A stretch of 64,000 nucleotides of DNA, taken from assembly GCA_045605765.1 (NCBI GenBank), contig JAZUQQ010000057.1, positions 94,247-158,246 of the forward strand. The letters are read 5' to 3'. Positions 33,068 through 42,903 of the stretch are shown here, in pieces. Numbering within the stretch: position 1 is the first letter of the stretch; every line of letters starts with the position of its first letter. This DNA is from SIG672 sp045605765 (lineage in GTDB: Bacteria; Bacillota; Clostridia; Oscillospirales; CAG-272). The translations under genes were made by a program, and so were the position numbers. The notes under the pieces are model-generated. The model searched no databases. It saw only the letters and a list, made by a program, of their open reading frames with translations, and was not told where the DNA came from.

Positions 33068-34663
33068 TTATTCATTGCCCGAGTTGTGCTGTGCGGGAGC
33101 TTCTGCTGCGTGGCGCTCTGCAAGCTCCGAGTCCATCTTTTCAAGAGTCTTCTTGTCGATGTTATAAACAAGTGCAAGACCGATGAATTGAAGAACTGCA
33201 CTGAACAGGTAAAGACCTGCAACAAGCCAGCACATATTGTACGCGGTTTCAACCGACTGTCCGATAGTACCGAGCTTTTCAACGTATCCGAGCGCACCCA
33301 TAATAAGGAGAACGACCGACGGTCCGATACCCTGAGCGAGCTTTCTGAAGAAGGAGTGGAGCGAGTAAACGGTTCCCTCTTCTCTGGTCCCGAACTTCCA
33401 CTCGTTATAGTCGATAGCATCACCCATCATAGCCCAGGATACGCAAGTGTAAACACCCATACCAAGACCGAAGAGAACAAGACCTATCATATATACGACG
33501 AGCGAATACTTAAAGGGAACAAGCGGAAATACGAGCATAACAAGACCACCTGCGATAGATACGATAGTACCTATAACCGAAGCTTCCTTCTTACCGATCT
33601 TGGCAACGATCTTCTTTACGAAGGGCATGAACAGGAACATAGGAAGGAATCCGATGATCTGAACGAGTCCAGAAAGAGATGCTTTACCGAAATAGGTTGC
33701 AAACATAATGGTGTTAGCGGTGGTAGCAGACTGCATACCGAGGAACATACCCATAGCAGCGATGGTTGCGCCTACTGCGGGGCGGTTCTTCATAAATTTA
33801 CCGAAAGCCTTGATTATGTTGAGCTTTTCGCCACCTTCGCCTGTCTTAACCGAATTCTCGTCAACGCGAATGGTGATCTTTTTGATCATAAAGATAAACG
33901 CGATAAATCCGAGAACGCCCATAATAAGAGCTGCGAAGAACACTCTGTCACCCAGAAGGAGCTCAACGTCCTTACCGGTAAGAGGGTTGATCATCTGTTC
34001 ACCCACCTTATAGGCTTCGTTGGTGGTGGGGTTGGTGTGATAAGTTCCGTCAAGAAGGGGAATAATTCCGCTTCCGTCATACTTAACCTTTTCCCAGATA
34101 AGCATAGGAAGAATGATACCGGGAATCATGCCTCCGACCATAGAGCCGATTGAACGCCAAGTGGATAGCTCTGCCTGCTCGATCTTGTTATCACTTACGA
34201 GAGAGAGCATCGAGCCGTAAGGAACGTTAGCTACCGTGTAGCAAGCGTCCCAGATAACGTAAGCAACGATGAATACGATGGATTTGAGTACGACGTGGAA
34301 GGTTTCCTGACTCATACGAATAGATTCGGGGAGCGGAAGAAATACGAGTGCACCCGCAATGAGCAAACCGCAAGCGCCTACGAATATGTAGGACTTAAAT
34401 TTACCCATTTTGTACGCTCTTCTGTCGTTGTCGATCATCGAACCGATCATCGGGTCATTGACTGCGTCCCATATCTGAGTTATGAGAACGAGTGCGGAAA
34501 GCAGACCTATCTCCATATACATATATGCAAGCCAGAAGGTCTGAACGGTGCCTTTGAGTGCAAAGCTCATATTACAGCCAAAGTCACCTGCGGCGTATGC
34601 AATTTTGTCAATTATGCCAAACTTGCGCTTACCGTTTGCATCGAGTACTTTTTCTTTTCTCAT
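33068..34663 (-). CDS. GPH-family sugar:cation symporter (MelB type)
   Basis: The 531-residue membrane protein has about 12 hydrophobic helices and the start YAAGDFGCNMSFALKG, with DAVNDPMIGSMIDN as the family signature loop (D-x-x-x-D-P). GPH means glycoside-pentoside-hexuronide; members import melibiose, xylosides or glucuronides with Na+ or H+. A long external or cytoplasmic loop (about residues 200-245) is larger than in MelB. It is transcribed with the downstream GH2 gene and diverges from the AraC-type regulator, so it probably imports the glycoside that the GH2 enzyme cleaves. Confidence 0.92.
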   Translation of the reverse strand: MRKEKVLDANGKRKFGIIDKIAYAAGDFGCNMSFALKGTVQTFWLAYMYMEIGLLSALVLITQIWDAVNDPMIGSMIDNDRRAYKMGKFKSYIFVGACGLLIAGALVFLPLPESIRMSQETFHVVLKSIVFIVAYVIWDACYTVANVPYGSMLSLVSDNKIEQAELSTWRSIGSMVGGMIPGIILPMLIWEKVKYDGSGIIPLLDGTYHTNPTTNEAYKVGEQMINPLTGKDVELLLGDRVFFAALIMGVLGFIAFIFMIKKITIRVDENSVKTGEGGEKLNIIKAFGKFMKNRPAVGATIAAMGMFLGMQSATTANTIMFATYFGKASLSGLVQIIGFLPMFLFMPFVKKIVAKIGKKEASVIGTIVSIAGGLVMLVFPLVPFKYSLVVYMIGLVLFGLGMGVYTCVSWAMMGDAIDYNEWKFGTREEGTVYSLHSFFRKLAQGIGPSVVLLIMGALGYVEKLGTIGQSVETAYNMCWLVAGLYLFSAVLQFIGLALVYNIDKKTLEKMDSELAERHAAEAPAQHNSGNE

Positions 34664-34822
34664 TTTGTTTCCTCTTTCACCTTTATTTAAATTTTATAAA
34701 AAAATTTACGAAATTAGTATGTCGAGGTTTTGTTACTTTTAGTATAAAACTTTTTGCAAAACATAGGGAGTATTATTTTAATGTATTTTTGTAATTATTT
34801 CATATTGTTATAAAATTTAATG

Positions 34823-34851
34823 TTGTAATTGCACAAAAAATGTGTTATAAT
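34823..34851 (+). promoter_or_regulatory. Promoter of the AraC-uxuA-SDR genes
   Basis: TTGTAA (34823-34828), 17-base spacer, TATAAT (34846-34851) with a TGT extended -10. Confidence 0.75.
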
Positions 34852-34894
34852 AGTTCAAAATAGTAGAAAAATGCAAAAAAAGTAAGGAAGTAGT

Positions 34895-36124
34895 ATGTTT
34901 TACGAAAATGAACTGCAATTCCTATGCGATACTTTCAGAAAAAGCCGAGTAAGAGCTCTAGTAGCAACGCCTGTCGAGCTATCCGAGCTTCTTTCTGGAT
35001 TTGATCCCGATTCCGAGCAAAGCGGCTTTTTTTCAGAAAAAAGCACCGCAAGCGAAGTTTTCAGGCATCTCAAACCCTGCACTATGTACAAGAGCACCGA
35101 CCGCTTCAAGCGTTGCTACATTTATCTGCTTATTCCAAAAAAAGAAGCGACAACGGTTCTTTTCATCGGTCCGTACTTCTCTTCCCCCGTATCCTCGCGT
35201 GAGATACTCGAAATAGGTGAAAAAAACAAAATATCTCCAAAAAATCAGAGATACCTCGACAAATACTATTCAAGTATCCCCGTTATTTCCGAAAACAGTC
35301 ACCTGTTCGTTATGCTTGATACATTTTGCGAACGTATATGGGACAGCCCGTCATTTGCCATAGTTGAGCATAGCAACGATCAAGACACGCTCGAATTTCC
35401 AATAAACGAGGCTGCGTCGGGAGATAGCTTTGACGACGCTATACTCAATATGAGAGCTATGGAAAGCCGTTACAGCTTCGAAAACGAGATCATCGAGGCG
35501 GTTGCACTCGGTCAGATACACAAGGAAAAACGACTTTTCTCGGCGTTTTCTGAAAATTTATTTGAGAAACGCAGTGCAGACCCCTTGCGAAACGCAAAAA
35601 ATTATTGTATAATAATGAATACCTTACTAAGAAAGGCGGCAGAATCGGGCGGAGTCCACCCCGTTTATATCGACAAGGTATCGTCAGAGTTTGCATTAAA
35701 GATCGAACGGCTTTCCTCTCTTTCTGAAAATGCGCCGCTGATGCGCGAAATGTTCGGCACATATTGCAGACTCGTGCGCAAACACTCACTCAAAAACTTT
35801 TCTCTCGTCGTACAAAGAACTATACTTGTAGTTAATTCGGATCTTTCCGCAGATCTGTCTCTGAGTTCACTTGCCGAGAAGCAAAATGTGAGTGCGGGAT
35901 ACCTTTCAACCATTTTCAGTAAGGAAACAGGAAAAACCATATCCGAATATATAAGAGATAGGCGTATGAGACACGCGGAACATCTGCTCTCCACCACGCA
36001 TCTGCAAGTGCAGACGATAGCACTTCACTGCGGAATAATGGATGTACAGTATTTCTCAAAAACATTTAAAAAACAAACAGGAAAAACACCAAAGGAATAT
36101 CGCGCAACGATAAAACAAAAATGA
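34895..36124 (+). CDS. AraC-family transcriptional regulator
   Basis: The 409-residue protein has an unusual long N-terminal sensing region without membrane helices and a C-terminal pair of helix-turn-helix motifs (LSLSSLAEKQNVSAGYLSTIF; VQTIALHCGIMDVQYFSKTFKKQTGKTPKEYR), the AraC signature. It lies between the divergent symporter-GH2 unit and uxuA-SDR and probably controls both in response to a hexuronide or an intermediate. The start ATG 34895 follows AAGGAAG. uxuA begins 70 bp downstream, so co-transcription is likely. Confidence 0.92.
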   Translation: MFYENELQFLCDTFRKSRVRALVATPVELSELLSGFDPDSEQSGFFSEKSTASEVFRHLKPCTMYKSTDRFKRCYIYLLIPKKEATTVLFIGPYFSSPVSSREILEIGEKNKISPKNQRYLDKYYSSIPVISENSHLFVMLDTFCERIWDSPSFAIVEHSNDQDTLEFPINEAASGDSFDDAILNMRAMESRYSFENEIIEAVALGQIHKEKRLFSAFSENLFEKRSADPLRNAKNYCIIMNTLLRKAAESGGVHPVYIDKVSSEFALKIERLSSLSENAPLMREMFGTYCRLVRKHSLKNFSLVVQRTILVVNSDLSADLSLSSLAEKQNVSAGYLSTIFSKETGKTISEYIRDRRMRHAEHLLSTTHLQVQTIALHCGIMDVQYFSKTFKKQTGKTPKEYRATIKQK

Positions 36125-36194
36125 TAACCAATTATTTTCCGAGATAAAATTTTGAAAATAAAATACAGATACCAAGAAAGGAATGGTAATAAAT

Positions 36195-37247
36195 ATGAAA
36201 ATGAAGCTTTCGTTCCGTTGGTACGGACAAAATGACCCCATCTCGCTCGAATACATTTCCCAGATTCCCGGTATGCGTTCGATAGTCTCTGCGGTTTACG
36301 ACGTAAAACCAGGAGAAGTATGGCCCGAAGACAGTCTGAAAAAAATGAAAGAGGAGTGCGAGACTCACGGTCTTATTTTTGACGTTGTTGAATCCATCCC
36401 CGTTCACGAAGATATCAAGCTCGGCAGAGGCGATTTTGACAAGCTGCTCGAAGTTTACTGCGAAAACATCCGCCGTTGTGCCAAATACGGTGTAAAGTGC
36501 GTTACCTATAACTTTATGCCTGTGTTTGACTGGACACGTACTCAACTCGACAAAAAAGCACCTGACGGCTCAACGAGTCTTGTTATGTATTGGGATCAGA
36601 TGAAAGGTCTTGACCCACTTAAAGACGACATTCACCTTCCGGGTTGGGATTCAAGCTACACTCAGGATGAGGTTCGCGAGCTTATAACCGCTTACGATAA
36701 GCTCGGTGAAGATGGTCTTTGGGCAAATCTCGAAAGATTCCTAAAAAAGGTAATTCCAGTTGCCGAACAGTGCGGCGTAAGAATGGCGATACACCCCGAT
36801 GACCCGCCATACCCAATCTTCGGGCTTCCCAGAATAATCACTTGCGAGAAAAATCTCGACAGATTTCTTTCGATCGTTGACAGTCCTGCAAACAGTCTGT
36901 GCCTGTGTACCGGAAGCCTTGGTTGCGCCGCAAGCAATGACATCGTTAAAATGATACGCAAATATGCAAAAATGGATCGCATAGCATTTATGCACATAAG
37001 AAACGTAAAGATAATGGATGACGGATCGTTTGAAGAAAGAGCACACCTTTCTTCCTGTGGATCACTCGATGTTTACGAAATAGTTAAAGCACTTTGCGAA
37101 AACTCCTACGATGGTTACGTTCGACCTGACCACGGACGTATGATCTGGGGAGAGACCGGAAAACCCGGTTACGGTCTGTTTGACCGCGCGCTAGGAGCGA
37201 CCTATATAAACGGTCTCTTTGAGGCATGTGAAAAATCTGTAAAGTAA
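36195..37247 (+). CDS. uxuA: Mannonate dehydratase
   Basis: UxuA dehydrates D-mannonate to 2-keto-3-deoxygluconate in glucuronate catabolism. The 350-residue protein starts MKMKLSFRWYG and includes the family blocks VKCVTYNFMPVFDWTRT, RMAIHPDDPP, LCLCTGSLG, FMHIRN and YVRPDHGRMIWGE with metal ligand His and Cys. The start ATG 36195 fits the AGAAAGGA site better than the ATG at 36183, which touches it. It is followed by the SDR gene after 20 bp. Confidence 0.96.
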   Translation: MKMKLSFRWYGQNDPISLEYISQIPGMRSIVSAVYDVKPGEVWPEDSLKKMKEECETHGLIFDVVESIPVHEDIKLGRGDFDKLLEVYCENIRRCAKYGVKCVTYNFMPVFDWTRTQLDKKAPDGSTSLVMYWDQMKGLDPLKDDIHLPGWDSSYTQDEVRELITAYDKLGEDGLWANLERFLKKVIPVAEQCGVRMAIHPDDPPYPIFGLPRIITCEKNLDRFLSIVDSPANSLCLCTGSLGCAASNDIVKMIRKYAKMDRIAFMHIRNVKIMDDGSFEERAHLSSCGSLDVYEIVKALCENSYDGYVRPDHGRMIWGETGKPGYGLFDRALGATYINGLFEACEKSVK

Positions 37248-37267
37248 AAATTCAAGGAGAGATACAA

Positions 37268-38119
37268 ATGAATAAAAACGTATTAAACACCGATCTTAGC
37301 GGAAAAGTGGCGGTAGTTACGGGCGCAGGCGGAGTTCTGTGCAGTTATTTTGCAAAGGTGCTCGCGAGAGCGGGCGCAAAAGTCGCGCTGCTCGACCTTA
37401 ATGCAGAAGCGGCTCAGTCATATGCGAACGAGATAGTAGCAGAAGACGGAATAGCCAAGGCGTATGCGTGCAATGTACTTGACAAAAACATATGCTATGA
37501 TGTAGCAAGCAAGGTACTTGCAGATCTGGGACCTTGTGACATTCTGATAAACGGAGCGGGCGGAAACAACTCGCGCGCTACGACCGACAAGGAATATTTT
37601 GAGATAGGCGATATTGATGCCGATACCAAGAGTTTCTTTGATCTTGACGCTGACGGTGTAGGATTCGTATTCAATCTTAATTTCCTTGGAACGCTTATTC
37701 CCACTCAGGCGTTTGCATCTCAGATGGTGGGCAGAGAGGGTTGCTCGATACTTAACATATCCTCGATGAACGCATATACACCTCTTACGAAGATCCCCGC
37801 ATATTCGGGCGCAAAAGCGGCAATATCTAACTTTACTCAGTGGCTTGCGGTACACTTCTCCAAGGTGGGAATCCGAGTAAATGCAATAGCTCCTGGATTC
37901 TTCTCGACCAAGCAGAACGCTAAGCTTCTTTGGAATGAAGACGGAACTCCGACAGCGCGTACAGGAAAGATCCTCGCAGCAACTCCGATGGGTCGTTTCG
38001 GCGAGACTGAAGAGCTCGAAGGCGGTCTTCTCTTCCTTGTAAACAACGAGGCGGCAGGATTTATCACAGGCGTTGTTCTCCCAATAGACGGCGGATTCTC
38101 GGCATATTCGGGTGTATAA
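37268..38119 (+). CDS. SDR oxidoreductase, probable fructuronate reductase / mannonate dehydrogenase
   Basis: The 283-residue short-chain dehydrogenase shows a TGAGGVL cofactor loop, INGAGGNN, a Ser in ISSMNAY and the catalytic YSGAKAA. The C-terminus is VLPIDGGFSAYSGV. In Clostridia, SDRs of this form next to uxuA take the place of E. coli UxuB and interconvert fructuronate and mannonate. That function is inferred from context. The start ATG 37268 follows AAGGAGAG. The genes uxaC, kdgK and kdgA are not in the window. Confidence 0.85.
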   Translation: MNKNVLNTDLSGKVAVVTGAGGVLCSYFAKVLARAGAKVALLDLNAEAAQSYANEIVAEDGIAKAYACNVLDKNICYDVASKVLADLGPCDILINGAGGNNSRATTDKEYFEIGDIDADTKSFFDLDADGVGFVFNLNFLGTLIPTQAFASQMVGREGCSILNISSMNAYTPLTKIPAYSGAKAAISNFTQWLAVHFSKVGIRVNAIAPGFFSTKQNAKLLWNEDGTPTARTGKILAATPMGRFGETEELEGGLLFLVNNEAAGFITGVVLPIDGGFSAYSGV

Positions 38120-38170
38120 ACAGTGAAGCTCAAAATAACGGAAAAATAAAACAGTACATTAAAGAACAGC

Positions 38171-38207
38171 AAAAGCATATATGGGTCGATTCCCATATAT
38201 GCTTTTT
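38171..38207 (+). terminator. Terminator of the uxuA-SDR unit
   Basis: Stem gcatatatggg (38175-38185) with cccatatatgc (38192-38202), flanked by A and T runs, about 55 bases past the SDR stop. Confidence 0.9.
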
Positions 38208-38213
38208 TATTTA

Positions 38214-38292
38214 TCAAAACAACCACCTGCAATGCAGATGGTTGTTTTGACAAATAAAGATAAACGGTCACCAAAGGCGACCGTTTATCTTT
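38214..38292. terminator. Two further tandem hairpins beside the initiator tRNA
   Basis: Hairpin one is a perfect 12-bp stem (38214-38225 with 38239-38250). Hairpin two is a 14-bp stem (38257-38270 with 38279-38292) that ends 3 bases from the tRNA 3' end and is followed on the minus strand by a T-rich tail. The second is the likely tRNA terminator; the first may back it up or terminate plus-strand transcripts. Confidence 0.75.
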
Positions 38293-38295
38293 ATA

Positions 38296-38368
<73 letters not shown>

Positions 38369-38397
38369 ATACTATGCATCCTCAGCGGAACATTAGT

Positions 38398-38426
38398 ATT
38401 ATATCACAGTGTTTTGTATTTGTCAA
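38398..38426 (-). promoter_or_regulatory. Promoter of the initiator tRNA
   Basis: Minus strand TTGACA (38426-38421), 17-base spacer, TATAAT (38403-38398). Confidence 0.9.
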
Positions 38427-38481
38427 GTCTTTTTTTTTGAATTTTATATTTTTTATTTTATACAAAATAAGAGTATTTCTT

Positions 38482-39228
38482 TTACTTTTTGACCTTATCC
38501 GAGCGTTTTGCCTTCTTCACAGTCTTTGCAAAGGTGAGTGCATATACCCTTTTTGCCCCCACATTTCTTAAAAGTTCTGCGCAGGTGGAAAGCGATGCGC
38601 CGGTCGTAACTACGTCATCGCACAGGAGAATGTCTCTTCCTTTTACTATTTCTTTGGCACCTTCAATAATAGAATATGACTTCCTTGCATTGGCAGTTCG
38701 CTCACTTGCGCTGAGAGTTTTCTGCTGCTTTCTTCCCTTCTTCTTAAAAAGTCCTTTCATTTCAGCACCAAAATTATCCGCCACGAGCTTTGCAAGTATC
38801 TCGGACTGATCGTGTCCCGTCTCGTTTTTACGAGCAGATGATCTTGGAACAAAAGTGACTATCATATCCTCGACCGACGGAAGCACTCCGTATGCGACCT
38901 CGGTCATTTTATACGACATAAATTCAAAGAGCTTTTTTTCCTTACGATCCTTTGCAGCGAGCACGATACGGTCGGTCACGCTATCTGACGAGGTATAAGC
39001 AGACACGCTGATAAGAGCAGAAACCGTATTCTTACAGTTATCGTGAACACAAGTACACTCGGACACCTTCTTTTTGCAAGCCGAGCAAATCAATGATATT
39101 TCCTCTTTCCATTTTTCCGCGCAGTTGTCGCAAAACAGTTCATCACTGTAATAGGGCAAAAGTTCTCTGCAAGCAGAGCATCTCGGTGGGAAAATAAGTG
39201 CGAGCATCGTTTTAAAAATTTTCTTCAT
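38482..39228 (-). CDS. comFC: ComFC-family phosphoribosyltransferase-like protein
   Basis: The 248-residue protein has an N-terminal zinc-binding double knuckle (CSACRELL, FCDNCAEKW, CSACKKKVSECTC) and a C-terminal phosphoribosyltransferase fold with the PRPP loop ILLCDDVVTTGAS. ComFC is needed for DNA uptake in competent bacteria, though many non-competent Firmicutes keep it. It starts 3 bp after recD2, so translation is coupled. It lies with another DNA-handling gene in the SAM-riboswitch operon. Confidence 0.9.
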   Translation of the reverse strand: MKKIFKTMLALIFPPRCSACRELLPYYSDELFCDNCAEKWKEEISLICSACKKKVSECTCVHDNCKNTVSALISVSAYTSSDSVTDRIVLAAKDRKEKKLFEFMSYKMTEVAYGVLPSVEDMIVTFVPRSSARKNETGHDQSEILAKLVADNFGAEMKGLFKKKGRKQQKTLSASERTANARKSYSIIEGAKEIVKGRDILLCDDVVTTGASLSTCAELLRNVGAKRVYALTFAKTVKKAKRSDKVKK

Positions 39229-39231
39229 AGT

Positions 39232-41451
39232 TTAATTTTCAAGAGCTTCGAGCATATAGCGAAGCCCTGTATATCTCTTAGTGAGACGTTTGTTTTCAAC
39301 CATCATCTGCACGATATCTGATCGACCGACGATCACGACCATTTTCTGCGCTCTCGTCACTGCGGTATAAAGAAGATTTCTTGTAAGCAACCGCGGAGAA
39401 TACATATACGCGGGAATTATTACCACGGGATATTCACTTCCCTGACTTTTGTGTATAGTTATGGCGTAAGCGTGCTCGATATCGTCAAGCTCGTCATATC
39501 CGTAAACTGTAAGCTTACCCTCAAAATCTATATACATTTTTTCCTCAGTGTTATCTATTTTCTGTATGATACCGATATCGCCGTTAAACATTCCCTCGCC
39601 GTCCTCACTGTTGCGCGTCCAAGGAATGGAATAATTATTCCTTATCTGCATAACCTTGTCTCCTTCGCGGAAAACGACGTCTCGGACCTTTTTCTCTTTC
39701 TTATCCCGAGAAGGCGGATTTTGCACGTTTCTAAGCTTCTGATTTAATACCTCAGTACCTGCAACGCCCTTGCGCGAAGGGGTTATTATCTGTATCTCGG
39801 ATATTATATCTTTTCCGTACGTCTTGGGCAAACGGTGCATACAAAGATCAGATACTGTCTGTGCTATCTGAGACTCGTCCTGTCTTGAAATAAAGAAAAA
39901 GTCACCCTTTTTATCGTCAAGCACGGGAAGCTCGCCGTCGTTTATCGCGTGAGCGTTTGTGACTATACGGCTCTCTCTTGCCTGTCTGTAAATTTCGGTA
40001 AGGCGCACCGACGGAAACATATCACTTGCAAGCAGATCGCAAAGCACGTTTCCCGCTCCTACAGACGGAAGCTGATCGGCATCACCGATCAGAATGAATC
40101 GCGCACCCGGTCTTACCGCTTTGAGCAAGGATGCCATAAGCTGTGTATCTACCATTGAGGCTTCGTCGACAATTATTACTTTTTCATCAAGGAGGTTGTT
40201 CTCGTTTCGTCTGAAACGCGGCTTATCGTCTGCGGCAAATTCCATTTCCAGCAGACGGTGAATAGTCTTCGCCTCTCTCTGCGTCGTTTCTGACATTCTC
40301 TTTGCCGCGCGTCCCGTAGGAGCGGCAAGTGCAACATCTATTCCTATTTTATCAAAGATTCGGATAACGGCGCGTATTATCGTCGTTTTTCCCGTTCCGG
40401 GACCACCTGTAAGAAGCATAACGCCGCTTGAAACCGCCTCAGCTATCGCCTTTTTTTGAAGAGCTTCATATTCTACGCCCTCTTCCTCCTCGACCATCGA
40501 AATTAGCGAGCGAGAGTCCTCTATATATGCAGCACCGCTGACCTTACTCAGCAGAACAAGCTTTTGAACGATATATTTTTCGGCATCGTAATAATCTTTA
40601 AGATATACGCATTCCTGATCAAAATATTTGACGATCACCGTTTTATTTTCTTCGGTAAGCGAGTCTATCGCATCAAGCGCTGCGTCGGAAGTGCACTCTA
40701 TCATAGATGAAATATGCTCGGCAAGTCTTTTTTTGGGTATAAAAACGTGACCGTTTCCGATGGCATTCGAGCTGAGTGAATACACTACGCAGGATTTTAT
40801 TCTATACGGCGAAGCAGGGTCGATCCCGAGCGATTTCGCGAAATTATCAGCACGTTCAAAGCCGATACCGTATATCTCGTCGCAAAGCATATATGGGTTT
40901 TGCTTTATAATATCGACCGCACTCGATCCCCATTTTTTAAATATCTTCATTATGGTAGATGGACCGAAATACTCTCTGAAAAAGAGCATAAGATTTCTCA
41001 TACCGAACTGGTTTTTGAAAGCCTCACTTATTTCCTGCGCCTTTTTAGGTCTAATTCCCGGAATATCGCAGAGAAGCTGAGGCGAATTCTCGATAACCTC
41101 GAGCGTTTCGTCGCCAAACATTCCGACTATCTTTTCGGCAATCTTTTTTCCGACTCCCTTTACAACGCCCGAGGCGAGATATTTTATCATAGCCGCACCT
41201 GTCGCGGGAAGTTGTTTTTCGTAATATACCACTCTGAACTGCTTACCGTAGCTCGGATGAGTTTCCCATTTTCCCTGTGCGCGGATCATTTCGCCCTCCT
41301 GAGTACACGGCATTATGCCGACGGCGGTGACAAGCTCGTCCGCAGTTTCAAGAAGGCAAACGGTATAGCCGTTATCATGATTTTCATACATAACAGTTTC
41401 GACAGTTCCTTCAAGAACGATCAGCTCCTCATCGTCAAACATTGCCTCCAT
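39232..41451 (-). CDS. recD2: RecD2-family ATP-dependent DNA helicase
   Basis: RecD2 is a 5'-3' SF1B helicase involved in repair that acts without RecBC. The 739-residue protein has the N-terminal OB-like part (LEGTVETVMYENHDNGYTVCLL), helix-hairpin-helix repeats (VKGVGKKIAEKIV, CDIPGIRPKKAQEI), Walker A LLTGGPGTGKTT, Walker B VIIVDEASMVD and the C-terminal HKSQGSEYPVVIIP. The start ATG 41451 has a perfect AAAGGAGG site. It follows a 55-residue membrane protein and precedes comFC. Confidence 0.95.
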   Translation of the reverse strand: MEAMFDDEELIVLEGTVETVMYENHDNGYTVCLLETADELVTAVGIMPCTQEGEMIRAQGKWETHPSYGKQFRVVYYEKQLPATGAAMIKYLASGVVKGVGKKIAEKIVGMFGDETLEVIENSPQLLCDIPGIRPKKAQEISEAFKNQFGMRNLMLFFREYFGPSTIMKIFKKWGSSAVDIIKQNPYMLCDEIYGIGFERADNFAKSLGIDPASPYRIKSCVVYSLSSNAIGNGHVFIPKKRLAEHISSMIECTSDAALDAIDSLTEENKTVIVKYFDQECVYLKDYYDAEKYIVQKLVLLSKVSGAAYIEDSRSLISMVEEEEGVEYEALQKKAIAEAVSSGVMLLTGGPGTGKTTIIRAVIRIFDKIGIDVALAAPTGRAAKRMSETTQREAKTIHRLLEMEFAADDKPRFRRNENNLLDEKVIIVDEASMVDTQLMASLLKAVRPGARFILIGDADQLPSVGAGNVLCDLLASDMFPSVRLTEIYRQARESRIVTNAHAINDGELPVLDDKKGDFFFISRQDESQIAQTVSDLCMHRLPKTYGKDIISEIQIITPSRKGVAGTEVLNQKLRNVQNPPSRDKKEKKVRDVVFREGDKVMQIRNNYSIPWTRNSEDGEGMFNGDIGIIQKIDNTEEKMYIDFEGKLTVYGYDELDDIEHAYAITIHKSQGSEYPVVIIPAYMYSPRLLTRNLLYTAVTRAQKMVVIVGRSDIVQMMVENKRLTKRYTGLRYMLEALEN

Positions 41452-41475
41452 ACCGTTTTACCTCCTTTCATAAAT

Positions 41476-41643
41476 CTAATGGTTTTTTTGGTCTTTATCC
41501 GGGGCATCTTTAATACCGCTTACAAAGTCATTTGTTTTTTTATCACTAAAATTTTCGAGTTTACCAATGAGTTTTCTCTGCAAGAGGTAGAGGCCGAATA
41601 CAAAGACGAGCGCTAAAAGTATTTCGCATACAAGTTGCAGCAT
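41476..41643 (-). CDS. Small single-helix membrane protein (55 residues)
   Basis: ATG 41643 lies behind a GAGGTG site. The product begins MLQLVCEILLALVFVFGLYL (one membrane helix) and ends in a charged tail (KDAPDKDQKNH). The stop is at 41476, just before the recD2 ribosome site. Its tight placement between metK and recD2 on the same strand supports a real gene. The function is unknown. Confidence 0.65.
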   Translation of the reverse strand: MLQLVCEILLALVFVFGLYLLQRKLIGKLENFSDKKTNDFVSGIKDAPDKDQKNH

Positions 41644-41690
41644 AGAAATTCACCTCGTAGTTCATTCTATGCCGCAATCTGTTTTTTTGA

Positions 41691-42869
41691 TTATTTAGCA
41701 AGTGCTTCTCTTATTTTATCTGTAATATCGGTCTTTTCCCAAGCTACGTCCAGATCCTCTCTTCCCATATGTCCGTAAGATGCAAGAGGCGCATAGATAG
41801 GACGTCTGAGATCGAATTTTTCGATGATTGCAGCAGGTCTGAGATCAACGAGTCCCGCAACTGTATCCGAAATAATATCGTCTGAATACTTTGAAGTTCC
41901 AAAGGTATCTACCATTACCGAAACGGGTTTTGCAACTCCGATAGCATAAGCAAGCTGTACCTCACACTTCTTGGCAACACCCGAAGCTACGACATTCTTC
42001 GCGATATATCTTGCCGCGTAAGCCGCGGTTCTGTCAACCTTTGTAGGATCCTTTCCGGAAAAAGCTCCGCCACCGTGTCTGCCATAGCCGCCATAAGTAT
42101 CAACGATTATCTTTCTTCCGGTAAGTCCGCTATCCCCCTGAGGCCCGCCTATAACGAAGCGTCCGGTGGGATTGACATAGATCTTGGTTGCACCATCAAG
42201 AAGCTGCGCGGGAACGGTGGGGTTTATTACGTATTTGATAACGTCCTCTCTTATCTTTTCCTGTGAAACGTCGGGATCGTGCTGAGAGGATACTACGATA
42301 GTATCGACTCTGATAGGTCTGTCGCCGTCATATTCGACGGTAACCTGAGTTTTGCCGTCGGGACGGAGATAAGCAAGAGTTCCGTTCTTTCTGACATCTG
42401 TAAGAACCTTGGCAAGCTTATGTGCGAGAGATATTGGCATAGGCATAAGCTCGGGGGTTTCATCGCAGGCAAATCCGAACATCATACCCTGATCTCCTGC
42501 ACCGATATCGTATTTATCGGTATCTCCATTTTTTGCCTCGAACGATTTATCAACACCCATCGCAATATCGGGCGACTGGCTATGGATCGAGCTAATTACA
42601 GCGCAGGTATCACAGTCGAAGCCGTACTTTGCTCTATCATATCCGATCTCGCGGACTGCCTCTCTGATAATATCGTCATATTTTACGATAGCACTTGTGG
42701 TTATCTCGCCCATTACCGAGATTATTCCCGTAGTTGCAGTAGTTTCACAGGCAACTCGCGCCATAGGATCCTGTGCGAGTATCGCGTCAAGTATGGAGTC
42801 CGAGATCTTGTCACAGATCTTATCGGGGTGTCCTTCGGTTACAGATTCTGATGTGAAAAGTTTTTTCAT
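41691..42869 (-). CDS. metK: S-adenosylmethionine synthetase
   Basis: MetK makes S-adenosylmethionine from methionine and ATP. The 392-residue protein shows TSESVTEGHPDKICDKISD, the GAGDQGMMFGFA loop and GGGAFSGKDPTKVDR, all diagnostic. The length is typical. It is the first gene behind the SAM-I riboswitch and appears to share a transcript with the small membrane protein, recD2 and comFC. Confidence 0.98.
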   Translation of the reverse strand: MKKLFTSESVTEGHPDKICDKISDSILDAILAQDPMARVACETTATTGIISVMGEITTSAIVKYDDIIREAVREIGYDRAKYGFDCDTCAVISSIHSQSPDIAMGVDKSFEAKNGDTDKYDIGAGDQGMMFGFACDETPELMPMPISLAHKLAKVLTDVRKNGTLAYLRPDGKTQVTVEYDGDRPIRVDTIVVSSQHDPDVSQEKIREDVIKYVINPTVPAQLLDGATKIYVNPTGRFVIGGPQGDSGLTGRKIIVDTYGGYGRHGGGAFSGKDPTKVDRTAAYAARYIAKNVVASGVAKKCEVQLAYAIGVAKPVSVMVDTFGTSKYSDDIISDTVAGLVDLRPAAIIEKFDLRRPIYAPLASYGHMGREDLDVAWEKTDITDKIREALAK

Positions 42870-42903
42870 TTTTTAGCCTTCCTTTGTTTTTTGTTTTGGA
42901 GGC

